A stretch of DNA of 64,000 bases from Tepidiforma thermophila. GTDB taxonomy: Bacteria; Chloroflexota; Dehalococcoidia; Tepidiformales; Tepidiformaceae. Shown piece by piece: positions 42,874 to 53,191 of the stretch. The notes under the pieces are model-generated. The model did not search any database and was not told the origin of the DNA. It saw nothing but the letters and a program-made list of their open reading frames with translations. Position 1 is the first letter of the stretch, and each line of letters starts with the position of its first letter. A program made the position numbers and the translations under genes. The DNA lies in NCBI RefSeq assembly GCF_002563855.1, contig NZ_PDJQ01000001.1:2604001-2668000 (forward strand), written 5' to 3'.

Positions 42874-44445
42874 ATGACCCAGTCGAACGAGACGTGGCAG
42901 CCGGAGGTCGATGAGATCCGGCGGCGGGAGCAACTGGCCTACGGGATGGGCGGGCCTGAGAACATCGCGCGGCAGCATGCGGGCGGGAAGCTGACGGTGC
43001 GCGAGCGGATTGCCGCGCTGGTGGACCCGGGGAGCTTCGCGGAGTTCGGGACGCTCGCCGGGAAGGCGGAGTACGACGAGGAGGGGAACCTTGTCAGCTT
43101 CCGGCCGGCGAACTTCGTGGCGGGGATGGCGCGGATCGCCGGGCGGCGGGTGGTGGTCGGCGGCGACGACTTCACGGTGCGCGGCGGCGCGGCCGATGCG
43201 GCGATCGCGGGGAAGCAGGTGTACGCGGAGCGGATGGCGCGCGAGCTGAAGGTGCCGATCGTGCGGCTGGTCGACGGCACCGGCGGGGGCGGGAGCGTGC
43301 GGACGCAGGGCACGCAGGGGCACACGTACATCCCGGCGAACCCGGGGTGGGACACCGTGATTGCGAATCTTTCGGAGGTGCCGGTGGTCGCGGCGGCGCT
43401 GGGGAGCGTAGCGGGGCTGGGGGCGGCGCGGGTGGTGACGTCGCACTTCAGCATCATGGTGAAAGGCACCTCGCAGGTGTTCGTGGCCGGGCCGCCGGTG
43501 GTGGAGGCGGGGATGGGGGAGACGGTCACGAAGGAGGAGCTCGGCGGGTGGGAGATTCACTGGCGGAACGGCGTGGTGGATAACCTCGCGGAGAGCGAGG
43601 AGGACGCGTTTGCGCAGATCCGGCGGTTCCTTTCGTACCTGCCGCAGAATGCGTGGGAGCAGCCGGCGCGGAGCGAGCCGAACGACGACCCGAAGCGCCG
43701 CGACGAGTGGCTGATCGGCGCGATCCCGAAGAACCGGCGGCGGCCGTACCGGGTGCGGCAGATCATCGCGAGCGTGTTCGACCGCGATTCGTTCTTCGAA
43801 ATCGGCGCGGGCTGGGGCCAGAGTGTGGTGACGGGCTTCGCGCGGCTGGACGGCTACCCGGTGGGGGTTCTGGCGAACGACCCGTACCACTATGGCGGGG
43901 GGCTGACCGCGCAGGGGAGCGAGAAGCTGGCGCGGTTCGTGGACCTCTGCGACACGTTCCACCTGCCGTGCGTGAACCTTGCCGACCAGCCGGGGTTCGT
44001 CATCGGGACGTGGGGCGAGAAGCAGGCGACGATCCGGAAGGGTGCGCTGGCGCTGGCGGCGGTGTTCCAGGCCAGGGTGCCGTGGGTGACGATCATCCTC
44101 CGGCGGCTGTACGGGGTGGCGGGCGCGGGGCACGCGAACACGGCGGGCCTGAACCTGCGGTACGCCTGGCCGAGCGCGGACTGGGGGTCGCTGCCGCTGG
44201 AAGGCGGGATCGAGGCGGCGTACAAGCGGGACCTCGCCGCGGCCGAGGACCCGGACGCGCTGCGGGCGGAGCTGATGGCGAAGCTGGGCGCGGTGCGGTC
44301 GCCGCTGCGGACGGCGCACGCGTTCGGGGTGGAGCACCTGATCGACCCGCGGGAGACGCGGCCGATCCTGTGCGACTGGGTGGAGCAGGCGTACGCGGTG
44401 GAGCGGCACCAGCTGGGGCCGCGGCTGCGTGGTCACCGGCCGTAG
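42874..44445 (+). CDS. Biotin-dependent acyl-CoA carboxyltransferase beta subunit
   Basis: The 523-residue protein has the two crotonase-like halves of acetyl/propionyl/methylcrotonyl-CoA carboxylase beta subunits: KLTVRERIAALVDPGSFAEFG, then VDGTGGGGSVRTQGTQGH in the first half, and PVGVLANDP...VNLADQPGFVIGTWGEK with AGHANTAGLNLRYAWPS in the second. No biotin carboxylase or carrier gene is adjacent, so its partner must be elsewhere. CAGGGGG lies eight bases before the ATG; a GGTAGAAT box at 42828 may be the -10 region. Confidence 0.87.
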   Translation: MTQSNETWQPEVDEIRRREQLAYGMGGPENIARQHAGGKLTVRERIAALVDPGSFAEFGTLAGKAEYDEEGNLVSFRPANFVAGMARIAGRRVVVGGDDFTVRGGAADAAIAGKQVYAERMARELKVPIVRLVDGTGGGGSVRTQGTQGHTYIPANPGWDTVIANLSEVPVVAAALGSVAGLGAARVVTSHFSIMVKGTSQVFVAGPPVVEAGMGETVTKEELGGWEIHWRNGVVDNLAESEEDAFAQIRRFLSYLPQNAWEQPARSEPNDDPKRRDEWLIGAIPKNRRRPYRVRQIIASVFDRDSFFEIGAGWGQSVVTGFARLDGYPVGVLANDPYHYGGGLTAQGSEKLARFVDLCDTFHLPCVNLADQPGFVIGTWGEKQATIRKGALALAAVFQARVPWVTIILRRLYGVAGAGHANTAGLNLRYAWPSADWGSLPLEGGIEAAYKRDLAAAEDPDALRAELMAKLGAVRSPLRTAHAFGVEHLIDPRETRPILCDWVEQAYAVERHQLGPRLRGHRP

Positions 44446-44605
44446 GACCTGGCGGCCGCGCGGCCGGGTTTGCCTGCGTGTGTACGAATTGGGGGCTGCC
44501 CGGGTGTCGAGGCCTTGACCGGGCGGGGTAGAGTTACGGTGATTTCCCGCGCGCCGGGAACTTTGGCACGGCGAGCGGACGTTAGGACGAGCAGGAGGTG
44601 AGCCC

Positions 44606-47239
44606 ATGCGAGGGATGCGTGCGACGGTTTCGCCGGCGCGGCGGAGCGCGCTGGCGGCTGTGCTGGGGCTGGCTGCAGCTGTGCTGGCGGCGGTAGCCGG
44701 GGTCCCGCGCGAGCGGGCGGCGGCCGATGCTGCGACCAACGGGTCGTTCTTCTTCGGGAACACGGCTGGGGCGCCGGTGACAGCGCTGACGGTGACGGAA
44801 GGGCAGACGGCCTGCATCAACATCCACCGGAGCGGGGGCACGGCGGGCCTGCAGCAGGTGCAGGTCACCGTGTCGCCCGCGGCATCCCCGGACGTCGGCG
44901 GGCTGGTCTCGGCGTTCGTGAATTTTTCCCCGGGGCAGGTCAACCGGACAATCGACTATCCGGGTTTGCCAGGGACATGTCTTCAGACCATTGACAACGC
45001 CGTCGTGGATGGCACGCGGAATCTCACGTTCACGATTGCCGGGGTCACGGGCGGCGGGGTGGTTGGGAGCCCCAACTCGTTCACCCTGACCATTCTGGAT
45101 AACGACGGGCCGCCGAAGTATTCGTTCCAGTCGGCGACGTCGTCGGTGGTGGAGGGAAATCCAACGCACCAGGTGGCGGTGGTGCGGGAGGGGAGCACGG
45201 CGGGGACGGACTCCGTGACGTGCCAGCTCGACAGCCCGGCGGGGACGGCGACGGAGGGCACCGGCAACGACTACACCTTCAGCAACCAGACGATCACGTT
45301 CAATCCGGGGGAGACGGGACCGAAGTACTGCAACGTCTCCATCCTCGACGACGGCTTGAATGAGGGGAACGAGACCATCAACCTCAAGCTGGTTAGCAGT
45401 TCCGGGTTCGGCGGCGGGGCGGGCACGCCTACCACGCACACGGTTACCATCGTTGACAACGACGGACCGGGGACGCTGCAGTTCACGTCGGCGACGTACA
45501 CGGTGAGCGAGGGGGCGGGCACCGCGTCCATTGCGGTGACGCGCATCGACGGGAGCACCGGGGCTGCCAGCGTGCAGTGCACTATCTCGGCGGGCACGGC
45601 CACACCGGGCAGTGACTACACTGCGACGACGCCCCAGACGCTCAGCTGGACCAGCGGCGACGCCTCTCCCAAGCCGTGTGTAATTACCATCCTGCAGGAC
45701 ACCGTGCTGGATGGACCAAAGACAATCAATCTGTCGCTATCGGGCGCGACGGGGGCGACGCTGGGGACGCCGACGACGGCGGTGCTAACTATCCTGGATG
45801 ATGACGGGACCGGGGTCATCCAGTTCACGTCGGCGACCTATACCGGGTCGGAGGCGGGCGGTCCGATTACCATCACGGTTTCGCGGACGGGCGGGACGGT
45901 CGGTACGGTGACGGTCGACTACGCGACGAGCCCAGGCGGCAGCAACCCCGCGACCCCGGGCGTGGACTACATCGCGGTAAGCGGGACGCTGACCTGGGCG
46001 GACGGCGAGGGCGGGACGAAGTCGTTCACCGTGACGCCGATCCCGGACACGGCGCCGGAGGGCACCGAGACGGTCACCCTGACGCTTTCGAACCCGACCG
46101 GCGGAGCGACGCTGGGATCGCCAAACACGGCGACGCTGCAAATCAGCGACTCGACAAGCATCCCGGTGATTACGTCGATTGTCCCGAATGTCGGGCCGAC
46201 AGCGGGCGGCCAGACGGTGACGATCAACGGGCAGAACTTCACCGGGGCGACGAGCGTGACCTTCGGCGGCACGCCATGCACGTCGTTCACGGTCGTCAGC
46301 GCGACGCAGATTACCTGCGTCACGCCGCCGAAGCCGGCGGGCGTCGTGGAGGTAGTCGTGACGACGCCGGTGGGTTCGAACGTGACGACGGGGACGGCGA
46401 ACGACTACCTGTACACGTCGGGGCCGACGGTGCTCTCGCTGACGCCCTCGGAGGGGGCGTGCAACGGCGCCACCGTGGTGACCGTCACCGGGACGGGATT
46501 CACCCCGAGCGGGATGACGGTCACGTTCGGGACGGTGCAGGCGGTGTTCACCTACATCTCGTCGACGACGCTGGTAGCCGTGGCGCCGGTGCAGGGCGCG
46601 GGCGTCGTTGATGTGCGGGTGACGACGCCGGCGGGGACGAGCCCGAACACGGCTGCGGACGACTTCACCTGCACCGGCACGCCGATTCCCACTGTGACGG
46701 GACTGAACCCGACAAGCGGTCCGATCGGGACGACGGTGACGATTACCGGCACGAATTTTGTCGGGGTGACCTCGGTAACGTTCGGCGGGGTTTCGGCGAC
46801 GTTCACGGTGGTGAGTTCGACGCAGATTACGGCGACGGTGCCGGCCGGGACGCCGTCGGGTGTGGTGGACGTGCGGGTGACGAACGCGGCCGGGACGAGC
46901 CCGAACACCTCCGCGGACAACTTCACGAACACGTCGGCCTCGACCATCCAGTACACGCTCTATCGGACGTTCACGCTGATCGTGTGGACCGGCGCGGACA
47001 ACAAGCCGATTGCGCAGGCGATTGGCGGGACGCAGGCGGGCACGACGAACGTGTCGTCGCTGATCGGGGCGATCTGGCTGTTCAACCCGCAGACGCAGAC
47101 GTGGCGGGGCTACTTCCCGGGCACGGAGAACGTGCCGGGTGCGAACGATTTCACGACGTTCCGGGCCGGGACGGCGTACTTCATCGCGCTGCGGCCGACC
47201 GCGCCGGCGACGGTGAGCTGGGTGGCGCCTGCGAACTAG
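44606..47239 (+). CDS. Secreted Calx-beta and IPT/TIG repeat protein
   Basis: The 877-residue protein has a signal peptide (basic start, then [19 protein letters not shown], to about residue 42). Four Calx-beta repeats end near 165, 285, 395 and 512, each with a [IV]xDxDG-type calcium motif such as TILDNDG or TIVDNDG. Three IPT/TIG repeats follow at about 520-605, 607-690 and 693-776 ([34 protein letters not shown]). The last 95 residues are an unnamed domain ([19 protein letters not shown]...). No sortase motif or C-terminal membrane span is present. Likely a calcium-stabilised surface or adhesion protein. AGGAGGTGAG precedes the ATG. A strong terminator follows. Confidence 0.87.
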   Translation: MRGMRATVSPARRSALAAVLGLAAAVLAAVAGVPRERAAADAATNGSFFFGNTAGAPVTALTVTEGQTACINIHRSGGTAGLQQVQVTVSPAASPDVGGLVSAFVNFSPGQVNRTIDYPGLPGTCLQTIDNAVVDGTRNLTFTIAGVTGGGVVGSPNSFTLTILDNDGPPKYSFQSATSSVVEGNPTHQVAVVREGSTAGTDSVTCQLDSPAGTATEGTGNDYTFSNQTITFNPGETGPKYCNVSILDDGLNEGNETINLKLVSSSGFGGGAGTPTTHTVTIVDNDGPGTLQFTSATYTVSEGAGTASIAVTRIDGSTGAASVQCTISAGTATPGSDYTATTPQTLSWTSGDASPKPCVITILQDTVLDGPKTINLSLSGATGATLGTPTTAVLTILDDDGTGVIQFTSATYTGSEAGGPITITVSRTGGTVGTVTVDYATSPGGSNPATPGVDYIAVSGTLTWADGEGGTKSFTVTPIPDTAPEGTETVTLTLSNPTGGATLGSPNTATLQISDSTSIPVITSIVPNVGPTAGGQTVTINGQNFTGATSVTFGGTPCTSFTVVSATQITCVTPPKPAGVVEVVVTTPVGSNVTTGTANDYLYTSGPTVLSLTPSEGACNGATVVTVTGTGFTPSGMTVTFGTVQAVFTYISSTTLVAVAPVQGAGVVDVRVTTPAGTSPNTAADDFTCTGTPIPTVTGLNPTSGPIGTTVTITGTNFVGVTSVTFGGVSATFTVVSSTQITATVPAGTPSGVVDVRVTNAAGTSPNTSADNFTNTSASTIQYTLYRTFTLIVWTGADNKPIAQAIGGTQAGTTNVSSLIGAIWLFNPQTQTWRGYFPGTENVPGANDFTTFRAGTAYFIALRPTAPATVSWVAPAN

Positions 47240-47256
47240 CGAGGCAGCGCGAAGCG

Positions 47257-47288
47257 AAAAAAGGGGGCCGATCTCGGCCCCCTTTTTT
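47257..47288 (+). terminator. Rho-independent terminator
   Basis: GGGGGCCGA (47263-47271) pairs with TCGGCCCCC (47274-47282) around a tight loop, followed by six T and preceded by six A, so it can act in both directions. It ends the Calx-beta gene. Confidence 0.9.
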
Positions 47289-47320
47289 ACTGGACGGACG
47301 TCCAAAGCGGTGCCGGGGCT

Positions 47321-47328
47321 GCTATAGT
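47321..47328 (+). promoter_or_regulatory. Extended -10 candidate
   Basis: GCTATAGT contains TATAGT (47323-47328), 32 bases before the ATG of the small membrane protein and just after the terminator. A -35 box is not clear. Confidence 0.35.
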
Positions 47329-47360
47329 TCGGGCCGATTCGTGATATCCAGGAGGTCCGG

Positions 47361-47606
47361 ATGGAACGCAGGAACTGGCTGACCCGCATGCACGAGGACG
47401 AAGCCGGGCACGCGACGTCGGCGGCAGGGGCGCTCATTGCCGGCGCGGGCGCGGTGGTGCTCGGCATCGGCGCTGCGAACGACACCGGGTGGCTGGCGGT
47501 GGCCGGGGGCATCATCGCGGGTGTAGGGCTGGTGGCGTGGGAGCTGCTGCGGCACGTGGCGATTGACCAGAAGCTGATGGGCCGGCTCGACCGGCTGGAG
47601 CGCTGA
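47361..47606 (+). CDS. Small two-span membrane protein
   Basis: The 81-residue protein has two hydrophobic segments, AAGALIAGAGAVVLGIGA (about 21-38) and WLAVAGGIIAGVGLVAWELL (about 44-63), and charged ends. AGGAGG lies about seven bases before the ATG, so expression is likely strong. No family recognised. It is bounded upstream by a terminator and is 37 bp before the CoA-transferase, with which it may be cotranscribed. Confidence 0.7.
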   Translation: MERRNWLTRMHEDEAGHATSAAGALIAGAGAVVLGIGAANDTGWLAVAGGIIAGVGLVAWELLRHVAIDQKLMGRLDRLER

Positions 47607-47643
47607 CGCACAGAAACACGACAGACAGCAAGGGAGGCAGGCG

Positions 47644-50016
47644 ATGGGCATGCTGAGCCCCTACCGTGTCATCGACCTGACGGACAGCCGGGCGGCGCTG
47701 GGGCCGCTGATGCTGGCCAACCTCGGGGCGGAGGTCATTCGCGTGGAGCCGCCCGGGTTCGCCCCGGCGGAGGAGGACGCGCTCCAGTACGCGGTTTCGA
47801 ACCGCGGGAAGCGGCGGGTAGCACTCGACCTGGACGCGCCGGGCGACCGGGAGCGCTTCTTCGAGCTGGTGAAGACGGCGGACTTCCTGTTCGAGAACGC
47901 GCCACCGGGCGCGATGGCGGCGCGGGGCCTCGGCTGGGAGCAGCTGCGGGCGGTGAACCCGGCGCTGGTGTATGTGGCGACGACGCCGTTCGGGCAGGAC
48001 GGCCCGTATGCTCACTACCGGACGACGGACCTGGTGCTGGCGGCGATGGGCGGGATGATGGCGCTGAATGGCGACCCGGACCGGCCGCCGGTGCGGGTGC
48101 CGGTGCCGCAGTGCTGGCACCATGCTGCGGCGGAGAGCGCGGTGGGTGCGCTGGTGGCGCACCATCTTCGCGAGCGGACGGGCGTGGGACGGTTCGTTGA
48201 TGTTTCCGTGCAGGCGGCGGTCTTCTGGACCGGGCTGCAGGCGATGATTGCCCACGCCATCCAGGGCAGGGACTTCGAGCGGGCCGGGACGGCGCTCCAG
48301 CTCGGGACGATCACGCTGCCGATGGTGTACCGGGCGAAGGATGGCGAAGTAGTGGTGATGGGCAACGGTGCGACGCTCGTGTCGGCGATGAAGTGGCTGG
48401 TGCGCGACGGTATCGTGCCTGAGGAGTGGCTGGAGGGGGAAGAGTGGGCCCGGTACGACGTGAAGGTGCTGGCCGGGGAGCCGCTCACGTACTCGTACGA
48501 GGAGGTGCTGGCGGCGCTGCAGCGGTGGATCGAGACGCGGACGAAGCGGGAGCTGCTCGAGCTGGGGCTGGAAACGGGGGTGACGTTTGCGCCGGTGACG
48601 ACGGTGCCGGAGATCCTGGATTTCATCCATCTGAAGGTGCGGGAGTACTGGCGAGACCTTGAGGTGCGGCCGGGCGTGGTGGTGAAGGCGCCGGGGCCGT
48701 GGGTCCGTGCCCTGTGCGACCCGCTGGTCTTCGGGGAACGGGTCGAGGAGCAGGCCGGGCCGGAGGCGCTGCCAGCGCGCGAGCCGCGGAAGCCGGCCGG
48801 CAGCGACCCGGAGGGGACGCTGCCGCTGGCGGGGCTGAAGGTGGCGGACTTCTCGTGGATCGGCGTGGGGCCGATTACGGGGAAGTACCTCGCCGACCAT
48901 GGAGCGGACGTCATCCGTATCGAGACCGCCAATCCGCCGGACCGGCTGCGGGTGGGCGGGCCGTTCAAGGACGGCGTGTTCGGGCCGAACCGGAGCCAGT
49001 TCTTCGGCGCGTTCAACACATCGAAGCGGTCGATCGCCGTGAACCTCAAATCGGAAGAAGGGCGGGAGATTGCGCGGAAGCTGATCGCGTGGGCGGATGT
49101 GGTGCTGGAGTCGTTCACGCCGGGAACGATGGACGAGCTGGGACTGGGGTACGAAGCGGCGAAGGCGCTGAACCCCGACGTGATTTATGTCTCGACCTGC
49201 CTGATGGGGCAGAACGGGCCAGCGGCGCCGATGGCCGGGTATGGGAACCACGCGGCAGCCATCAGCGGGTTCTACGAGGTGACCGGGTGGGACGACCGGC
49301 CGCCATCGGGGCCGTTCACGGCGTACACGGATACGATTGCGCCGCGCTTCCTGGCGACGGCGGTGATGGCCGCGGTCGACCGGTGGAAGCGGACCGGCGA
49401 GGGCTGCCGGATCGAGCAGGCGCAGATGGAGGCGGCGCTGCACTTCCTCGCGAAAGAGCTGGTGGAGTACCAGGTCAACGGGAAGGTGCCGCGGCGGGCC
49501 GGCAACACCGACCCGGCGATGGCGCCGCATGGCGCGTTCCCCGTTGCGGGGACGGACGAGTGGATTGCGATCGCGGTGGAGGACGACGCGGCCTGGGCGC
49601 GGCTGGCGGCGCTCATCGGCGAGCCGTGGGCGCAGGAGGAGCGCTGGCGGACCCTTGCAGGGCGCCAGGCGGGGCGGGAGGAGCTCGAGCGGCTGCTGGC
49701 CGGTTGGACGGCGCCGCAGGACGGGATGGCGCTGATGGAGCGGCTGCAGGAGGCGGGGATTGCGGCCGGCTTCGTGAAGCGGTCGAGCGACCTGCTGGCG
49801 GACCCGCAGCTGGCGCACCGGCGGTTCTTCCACCCGCTGCAGCACCCGGAGATGGGCGAGGTGCCGTACGAGGGGCACCAGTTCATCATCAGCGGGTACG
49901 CGAGCGGGCCGCGGAGGCCGTCGCCGTGCCTGGGGGAGCATTCGATGGAGGTGCTGCTGGAGGTGCTGGGCCTGGACGAAGAGGAGGTGGCGCGGCTGGC
50001 TCCGGGGCTTGGGTGA
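47644..50016 (+). CDS. Tandem CaiB/BaiF-type CoA-transferase (two fused domains)
   Basis: The 790-residue protein contains two class III CoA-transferase domains: about 1-375 (VIDLTDSRAALGPLMLANLG...) and about 395-785 (LAGLKVADFSWIGVGPITGK...). Each has the N-terminal Rossmann signature and the C-terminal DP..A.R.F helix (DPQLAHRRFF in the second). Such fusions exist among formyl- and succinyl-CoA transferase relatives. The catalytic Asp expected in 'VDVSxxDAV' appears as Ala in the first half (VDVSVQAAV) and Glu in the second (QAQMEAAL), so activity is uncertain. AGGGAGG lies about seven bases before the ATG. Confidence 0.85.
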   Translation: MGMLSPYRVIDLTDSRAALGPLMLANLGAEVIRVEPPGFAPAEEDALQYAVSNRGKRRVALDLDAPGDRERFFELVKTADFLFENAPPGAMAARGLGWEQLRAVNPALVYVATTPFGQDGPYAHYRTTDLVLAAMGGMMALNGDPDRPPVRVPVPQCWHHAAAESAVGALVAHHLRERTGVGRFVDVSVQAAVFWTGLQAMIAHAIQGRDFERAGTALQLGTITLPMVYRAKDGEVVVMGNGATLVSAMKWLVRDGIVPEEWLEGEEWARYDVKVLAGEPLTYSYEEVLAALQRWIETRTKRELLELGLETGVTFAPVTTVPEILDFIHLKVREYWRDLEVRPGVVVKAPGPWVRALCDPLVFGERVEEQAGPEALPAREPRKPAGSDPEGTLPLAGLKVADFSWIGVGPITGKYLADHGADVIRIETANPPDRLRVGGPFKDGVFGPNRSQFFGAFNTSKRSIAVNLKSEEGREIARKLIAWADVVLESFTPGTMDELGLGYEAAKALNPDVIYVSTCLMGQNGPAAPMAGYGNHAAAISGFYEVTGWDDRPPSGPFTAYTDTIAPRFLATAVMAAVDRWKRTGEGCRIEQAQMEAALHFLAKELVEYQVNGKVPRRAGNTDPAMAPHGAFPVAGTDEWIAIAVEDDAAWARLAALIGEPWAQEERWRTLAGRQAGREELERLLAGWTAPQDGMALMERLQEAGIAAGFVKRSSDLLADPQLAHRRFFHPLQHPEMGEVPYEGHQFIISGYASGPRRPSPCLGEHSMEVLLEVLGLDEEEVARLAPGLG

Positions 50017-50113
50017 GTTCGTTATGATCGACGCGGCATATTGCGGGCGTTCGTGAAACCGGCAACGATGCAGTGCGCAGCAGGCGCAACCAGCGCCAGG
50101 GAGGCAAAGGGAG

Positions 50114-52003
50114 TTGACGACAGCAACAGCGACCAGCGGTGCCCTCGCGGAGAAGGGCTATAACGGCAAGATGCTGAACGTGAATCTCACCACGGGTGAG
50201 ATCACGGTGGAATACCCGGATGAATCGCTCTACCGGCAGTACCTCGGCGGATACGGCATCGGCGCGCGGATGCTCTGGGACCGTGTGCCGAAGGGCGCGG
50301 ACCCGCTGGGCCCGGAGAACATGCTCGGCATGTTCGCGGGGCTGCTGACGGGCACGCCGCTGTTCGGCCAGCGGTGGCAGGTGGTGTGCAAGAGCCCGCT
50401 GACGGGCGGCTGGGGCGACGCCAACTGCGGCGGCGACTTCGGCGGCGTGCTGAAGCTGGCCGGGTGGGACGGCATCATGTTCTTCGGGAAGTCGGAGAAG
50501 CCGGTCTACCTGCTCATCGATAACGACAAGTTCGAGCTGCGCGACGCGAGCGACCTCTGGGGCCAGGGCGCCATCGAGAACGAGAAGGTGCTGAAGGACC
50601 GCCATGGGAAGCGGGCGAGCGTCGCGAACATCGGCCCGGCGGGCGAAACACTGTCGCTGATCAGCGGCGTGTGCAATGACCACGGCCGGCTGGCGGCGCG
50701 CTCGGGCGTGGGCGCGGTGATGGGCTCGAAGAAGCTGAAGGCGGTGGTGGTGCTGGCCGACCGGAAGGTCATCAGCCAGACGCCGGAGACGATCAAGATG
50801 CTCCGGGAGAACCTGGACCAGTTCGTGAAGCCGCTGAAGGACTTCTTCCACAACTTCGGCACGACGGGTATCACGGCGATGTCGGCGCTGAACGGCGACA
50901 GCCCGGTGAAGAACTGGGGCGGCGTCGGGATCATCGACTTCCCGCAGGCGCAGCAGATCGACGGCGGGTCGCAGATCAACCCGCGGATGGAGAAGTCGTA
51001 CGGCTGCTGGCGGTGTCCGATTGCGTGCGGGGCGGAGTCGAAGGAGTCGACGAATCCGAAGTACCCGTATCCGCACCACACGCACCGGCCGGAGTACGAG
51101 GCGATGGCGGCCTTCGGGACGATGAACCTGGTGGCGGACCCGGATGCGCTGATCTACGCGAACCACCTGTGCAACGAGTACGGGTTCGACGTCATCAGCG
51201 CGGGCGGGGCCATCTCGATGGCGATCGAGTGCTACCAGAACGGCATCATCACGAAGGAGGACACCGAGGGCATCGAGCTCCGCTGGGGCGACGCCGACGC
51301 GATGATCGCCTTCCTGAAGGCGATGGGCGAACGGAGGGGGATTGCGGCGGTGTTCGCCGACGGCGTGAAGGTGGCGGCGGAGAAGATCGGGCGCGGTGCT
51401 GAGAAGTATGCGATGCACATCGGCGGGCAGGAGCTGCCGATGCACGACCCGAAGCTCCAGCCGGAGTACTACACGACCTACAAGCTCGACCCGACGCCGG
51501 CGCGGCACACCCAGTACGAGGGGAACAAGCGGCTGGGCAAGATCCCGCCGGCGCCGGCGGACAACAAGGTGTACACCGGCCGCGGCGAGCACCACAAGGC
51601 GGCGAGCGAGTACATGCACGTGGTGAACGCCGGCGGCATGTGCCAATTCATCATGATGGCGGCGAACACGGCGAACATGCCGACGTGGTTCAACGCCGTG
51701 ACCGGCTGGGACATGGACCTCGACGAGATGATGCAGGTGGGCGAGCGCATCGCGAACCTGCGCATGGCGTACGAGGTGCGCGAGGGCGGGAACCCGCGGA
51801 AGCGGTATGTTCCGCCGCGGGTGACCGGCGAATCGACCGAGGCGACGCACGCCGGGCCGCTCCAGGGCATCAAGCTCGACACCGAGACGCTCGAGGTCGA
51901 GTTCCTGAAGGCGTGCGACTGGGACCTCGAGACCTGCAAGCCGTCGAAGGCGAAGCTGGAAGCGCTCGGGCTGCAGGACGTGGCCGTGGCACTCCACGCC
52001 TAG
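50114..52003 (+). CDS. Aldehyde:ferredoxin oxidoreductase family tungsten/molybdopterin enzyme
   Basis: The 629-residue protein matches the AOR family: YNGKMLNVNLTTGEITVEYP at the start, the pterin-binding N-terminal barrel with YLGGYGIGARMLWDRV and NCGGDFGGVLKLAGWDG, and [4Fe-4S] cysteines Cys298, Cys301 and Cys305 (CWRCPIAC) plus Cys510 (NAGGMCQF). It would interconvert aldehydes and carboxylates using ferredoxin. No ferredoxin subunit or cofactor gene is next to it. The start is TTG 50114 with GGGAGG nine bases upstream; the next ATG, at MLNVNL, would remove conserved residues. A 13-bp stem terminator follows. Confidence 0.87.
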   Translation: MTTATATSGALAEKGYNGKMLNVNLTTGEITVEYPDESLYRQYLGGYGIGARMLWDRVPKGADPLGPENMLGMFAGLLTGTPLFGQRWQVVCKSPLTGGWGDANCGGDFGGVLKLAGWDGIMFFGKSEKPVYLLIDNDKFELRDASDLWGQGAIENEKVLKDRHGKRASVANIGPAGETLSLISGVCNDHGRLAARSGVGAVMGSKKLKAVVVLADRKVISQTPETIKMLRENLDQFVKPLKDFFHNFGTTGITAMSALNGDSPVKNWGGVGIIDFPQAQQIDGGSQINPRMEKSYGCWRCPIACGAESKESTNPKYPYPHHTHRPEYEAMAAFGTMNLVADPDALIYANHLCNEYGFDVISAGGAISMAIECYQNGIITKEDTEGIELRWGDADAMIAFLKAMGERRGIAAVFADGVKVAAEKIGRGAEKYAMHIGGQELPMHDPKLQPEYYTTYKLDPTPARHTQYEGNKRLGKIPPAPADNKVYTGRGEHHKAASEYMHVVNAGGMCQFIMMAANTANMPTWFNAVTGWDMDLDEMMQVGERIANLRMAYEVREGGNPRKRYVPPRVTGESTEATHAGPLQGIKLDTETLEVEFLKACDWDLETCKPSKAKLEALGLQDVAVALHA

Positions 52004-52034
52004 GCGCCCCAGCGGGCGGCGATTCTGTGCACTG

Positions 52035-52070
52035 GCGCCCCTCCCGGTACCCGGGAGGGGTGCTTTGTCT
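52035..52070 (+). terminator. Rho-independent terminator
   Basis: A 13-pair stem (52035-52047 with 52051-52063, one G-T pair) with a three-base loop is followed by TTTGTCT. It ends the AOR gene and separates it from the MoxR operon. Confidence 0.75.
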
Positions 52071-52171
52071 CGGCGGCGTCAAGCAGGAGGGCGGCACTTT
52101 ACCGGCATTTGCGGGCGGATGACGCACGGTAGTGGCTGCAGGGCTGTTAGCCCATGCCCCGGAGGACCTTC

Positions 52172-53191
52172 GTGACACATCTGAGCAGTGAATCGCGCCA
52201 GGAAGCCGCGGCCCGCGCGCATGCGGTGTTCGAGGCTGCGATGTTCGAAATCAAGCGGGTGATCGTCGGGCAGGAGCAGATGCTCGAGCGGGTTCTCGTG
52301 GCGCTGCTCGCGAACGGCCATCTGCTGATCGAAGGCGTTCCGGGACTGGCGAAGACGCTGACGGTGAAGACGGTGGCGGAGGTGCTGGGCGGGACGTTCC
52401 ACCGGGTTCAGTTCACGCCGGACCTGGTGCCGGGCGACCTGGTGGGAACGCGGATCTACCGGCCGGACACGGGCACCTTCGTGGCCGAGAAGGGGCCGGT
52501 GTTCTGCAACATCCTCCTTGCGGATGAGATCAACCGGGCACCCGCGAAGGTGCAATCGGCGCTGCTGGAGGTGATGCAGGAGCGGCAGGTGACGATCGGG
52601 CTGGAGACGTTCCGGGTACCGCACCCGTTCCTGGTGATGGCCACGCAGAACCCGATCGAATCGGAAGGGACCTACCCGCTGCCGGAGGCGCAGGTCGACC
52701 GGTTCATGATGAAGGTGGTGGTGGACTACCCGGCGGAGGCGGAGGAGCTGGCGATCGTGCAGCGCTCGCTGGCGCCGGTGGGTGAGGTGAAGCAGGTGCT
52801 CCCGGTTGAGGAGCTGGCGAGGTATCAGCAACTCACGGAGGAGGTGTACGTCGACCGGGCGGTGGCGGAGTACGCGGTCGCGCTGGCGAATGCGACGCGG
52901 CACCCGGAGCGGTTCGGGCTGGTGCGGCACAAGGAGCACATCGCGTTCGGCGCGAGCCCGCGCGGGAGCATCAACCTGGTCCATGCCGCACGGGCGGTTG
53001 CGCTGCTGCGCGGCCGGGCGTACGTGCTCCCCGGCGATGTGTACGACCTCGCGCGGGATGTGCTGCGGCACCGGATGGTGCTGACGTACCAGGCGCTGGC
53101 CGAAGGGGTGACGGCTGACCAGATCCTGGACGAGATTCTTGCGGCGGTGCCGGTTCCCCGCATTGAGCTGGCGGCCGGGGCAACGGCGTGA
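52172..53191 (+). CDS. MoxR-type AAA+ ATPase
   Basis: The 339-residue protein has Walker A EGVPGLAKT (54-62), Walker B ILLADEINRAP and sensor region ATQNPIESEGTYPLPEAQVD. MoxR ATPases act as chaperones with DUF58 and VWA proteins, as in this operon. The GTG at 52172 is preferred over the in-frame ATG at 52154 because GGAGG (52161-52165) lies six bases upstream of it and inside the longer version. It overlaps the DUF58 gene by four bases. Confidence 0.9.
   Translation: MTHLSSESRQEAAARAHAVFEAAMFEIKRVIVGQEQMLERVLVALLANGHLLIEGVPGLAKTLTVKTVAEVLGGTFHRVQFTPDLVPGDLVGTRIYRPDTGTFVAEKGPVFCNILLADEINRAPAKVQSALLEVMQERQVTIGLETFRVPHPFLVMATQNPIESEGTYPLPEAQVDRFMMKVVVDYPAEAEELAIVQRSLAPVGEVKQVLPVEELARYQQLTEEVYVDRAVAEYAVALANATRHPERFGLVRHKEHIAFGASPRGSINLVHAARAVALLRGRAYVLPGDVYDLARDVLRHRMVLTYQALAEGVTADQILDEILAAVPVPRIELAAGATA

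Noticed and set aside
42466-44943. 825-residue minus-strand open frame
   Set aside because: Antisense of the carboxyltransferase gene; low-complexity Arg/Pro/His sequence.
45100-46940. Possible CRISPR or DNA repeat array
   Set aside because: The periodicity is protein-level (Calx-beta and IPT repeats); there are no exact DNA repeats with spacers.
47512-51997. Two minus-strand frames of 809 and 702 residues
   Set aside because: Antisense shadows of the CoA-transferase and AOR genes, which have clear domains and ribosome-binding sites.
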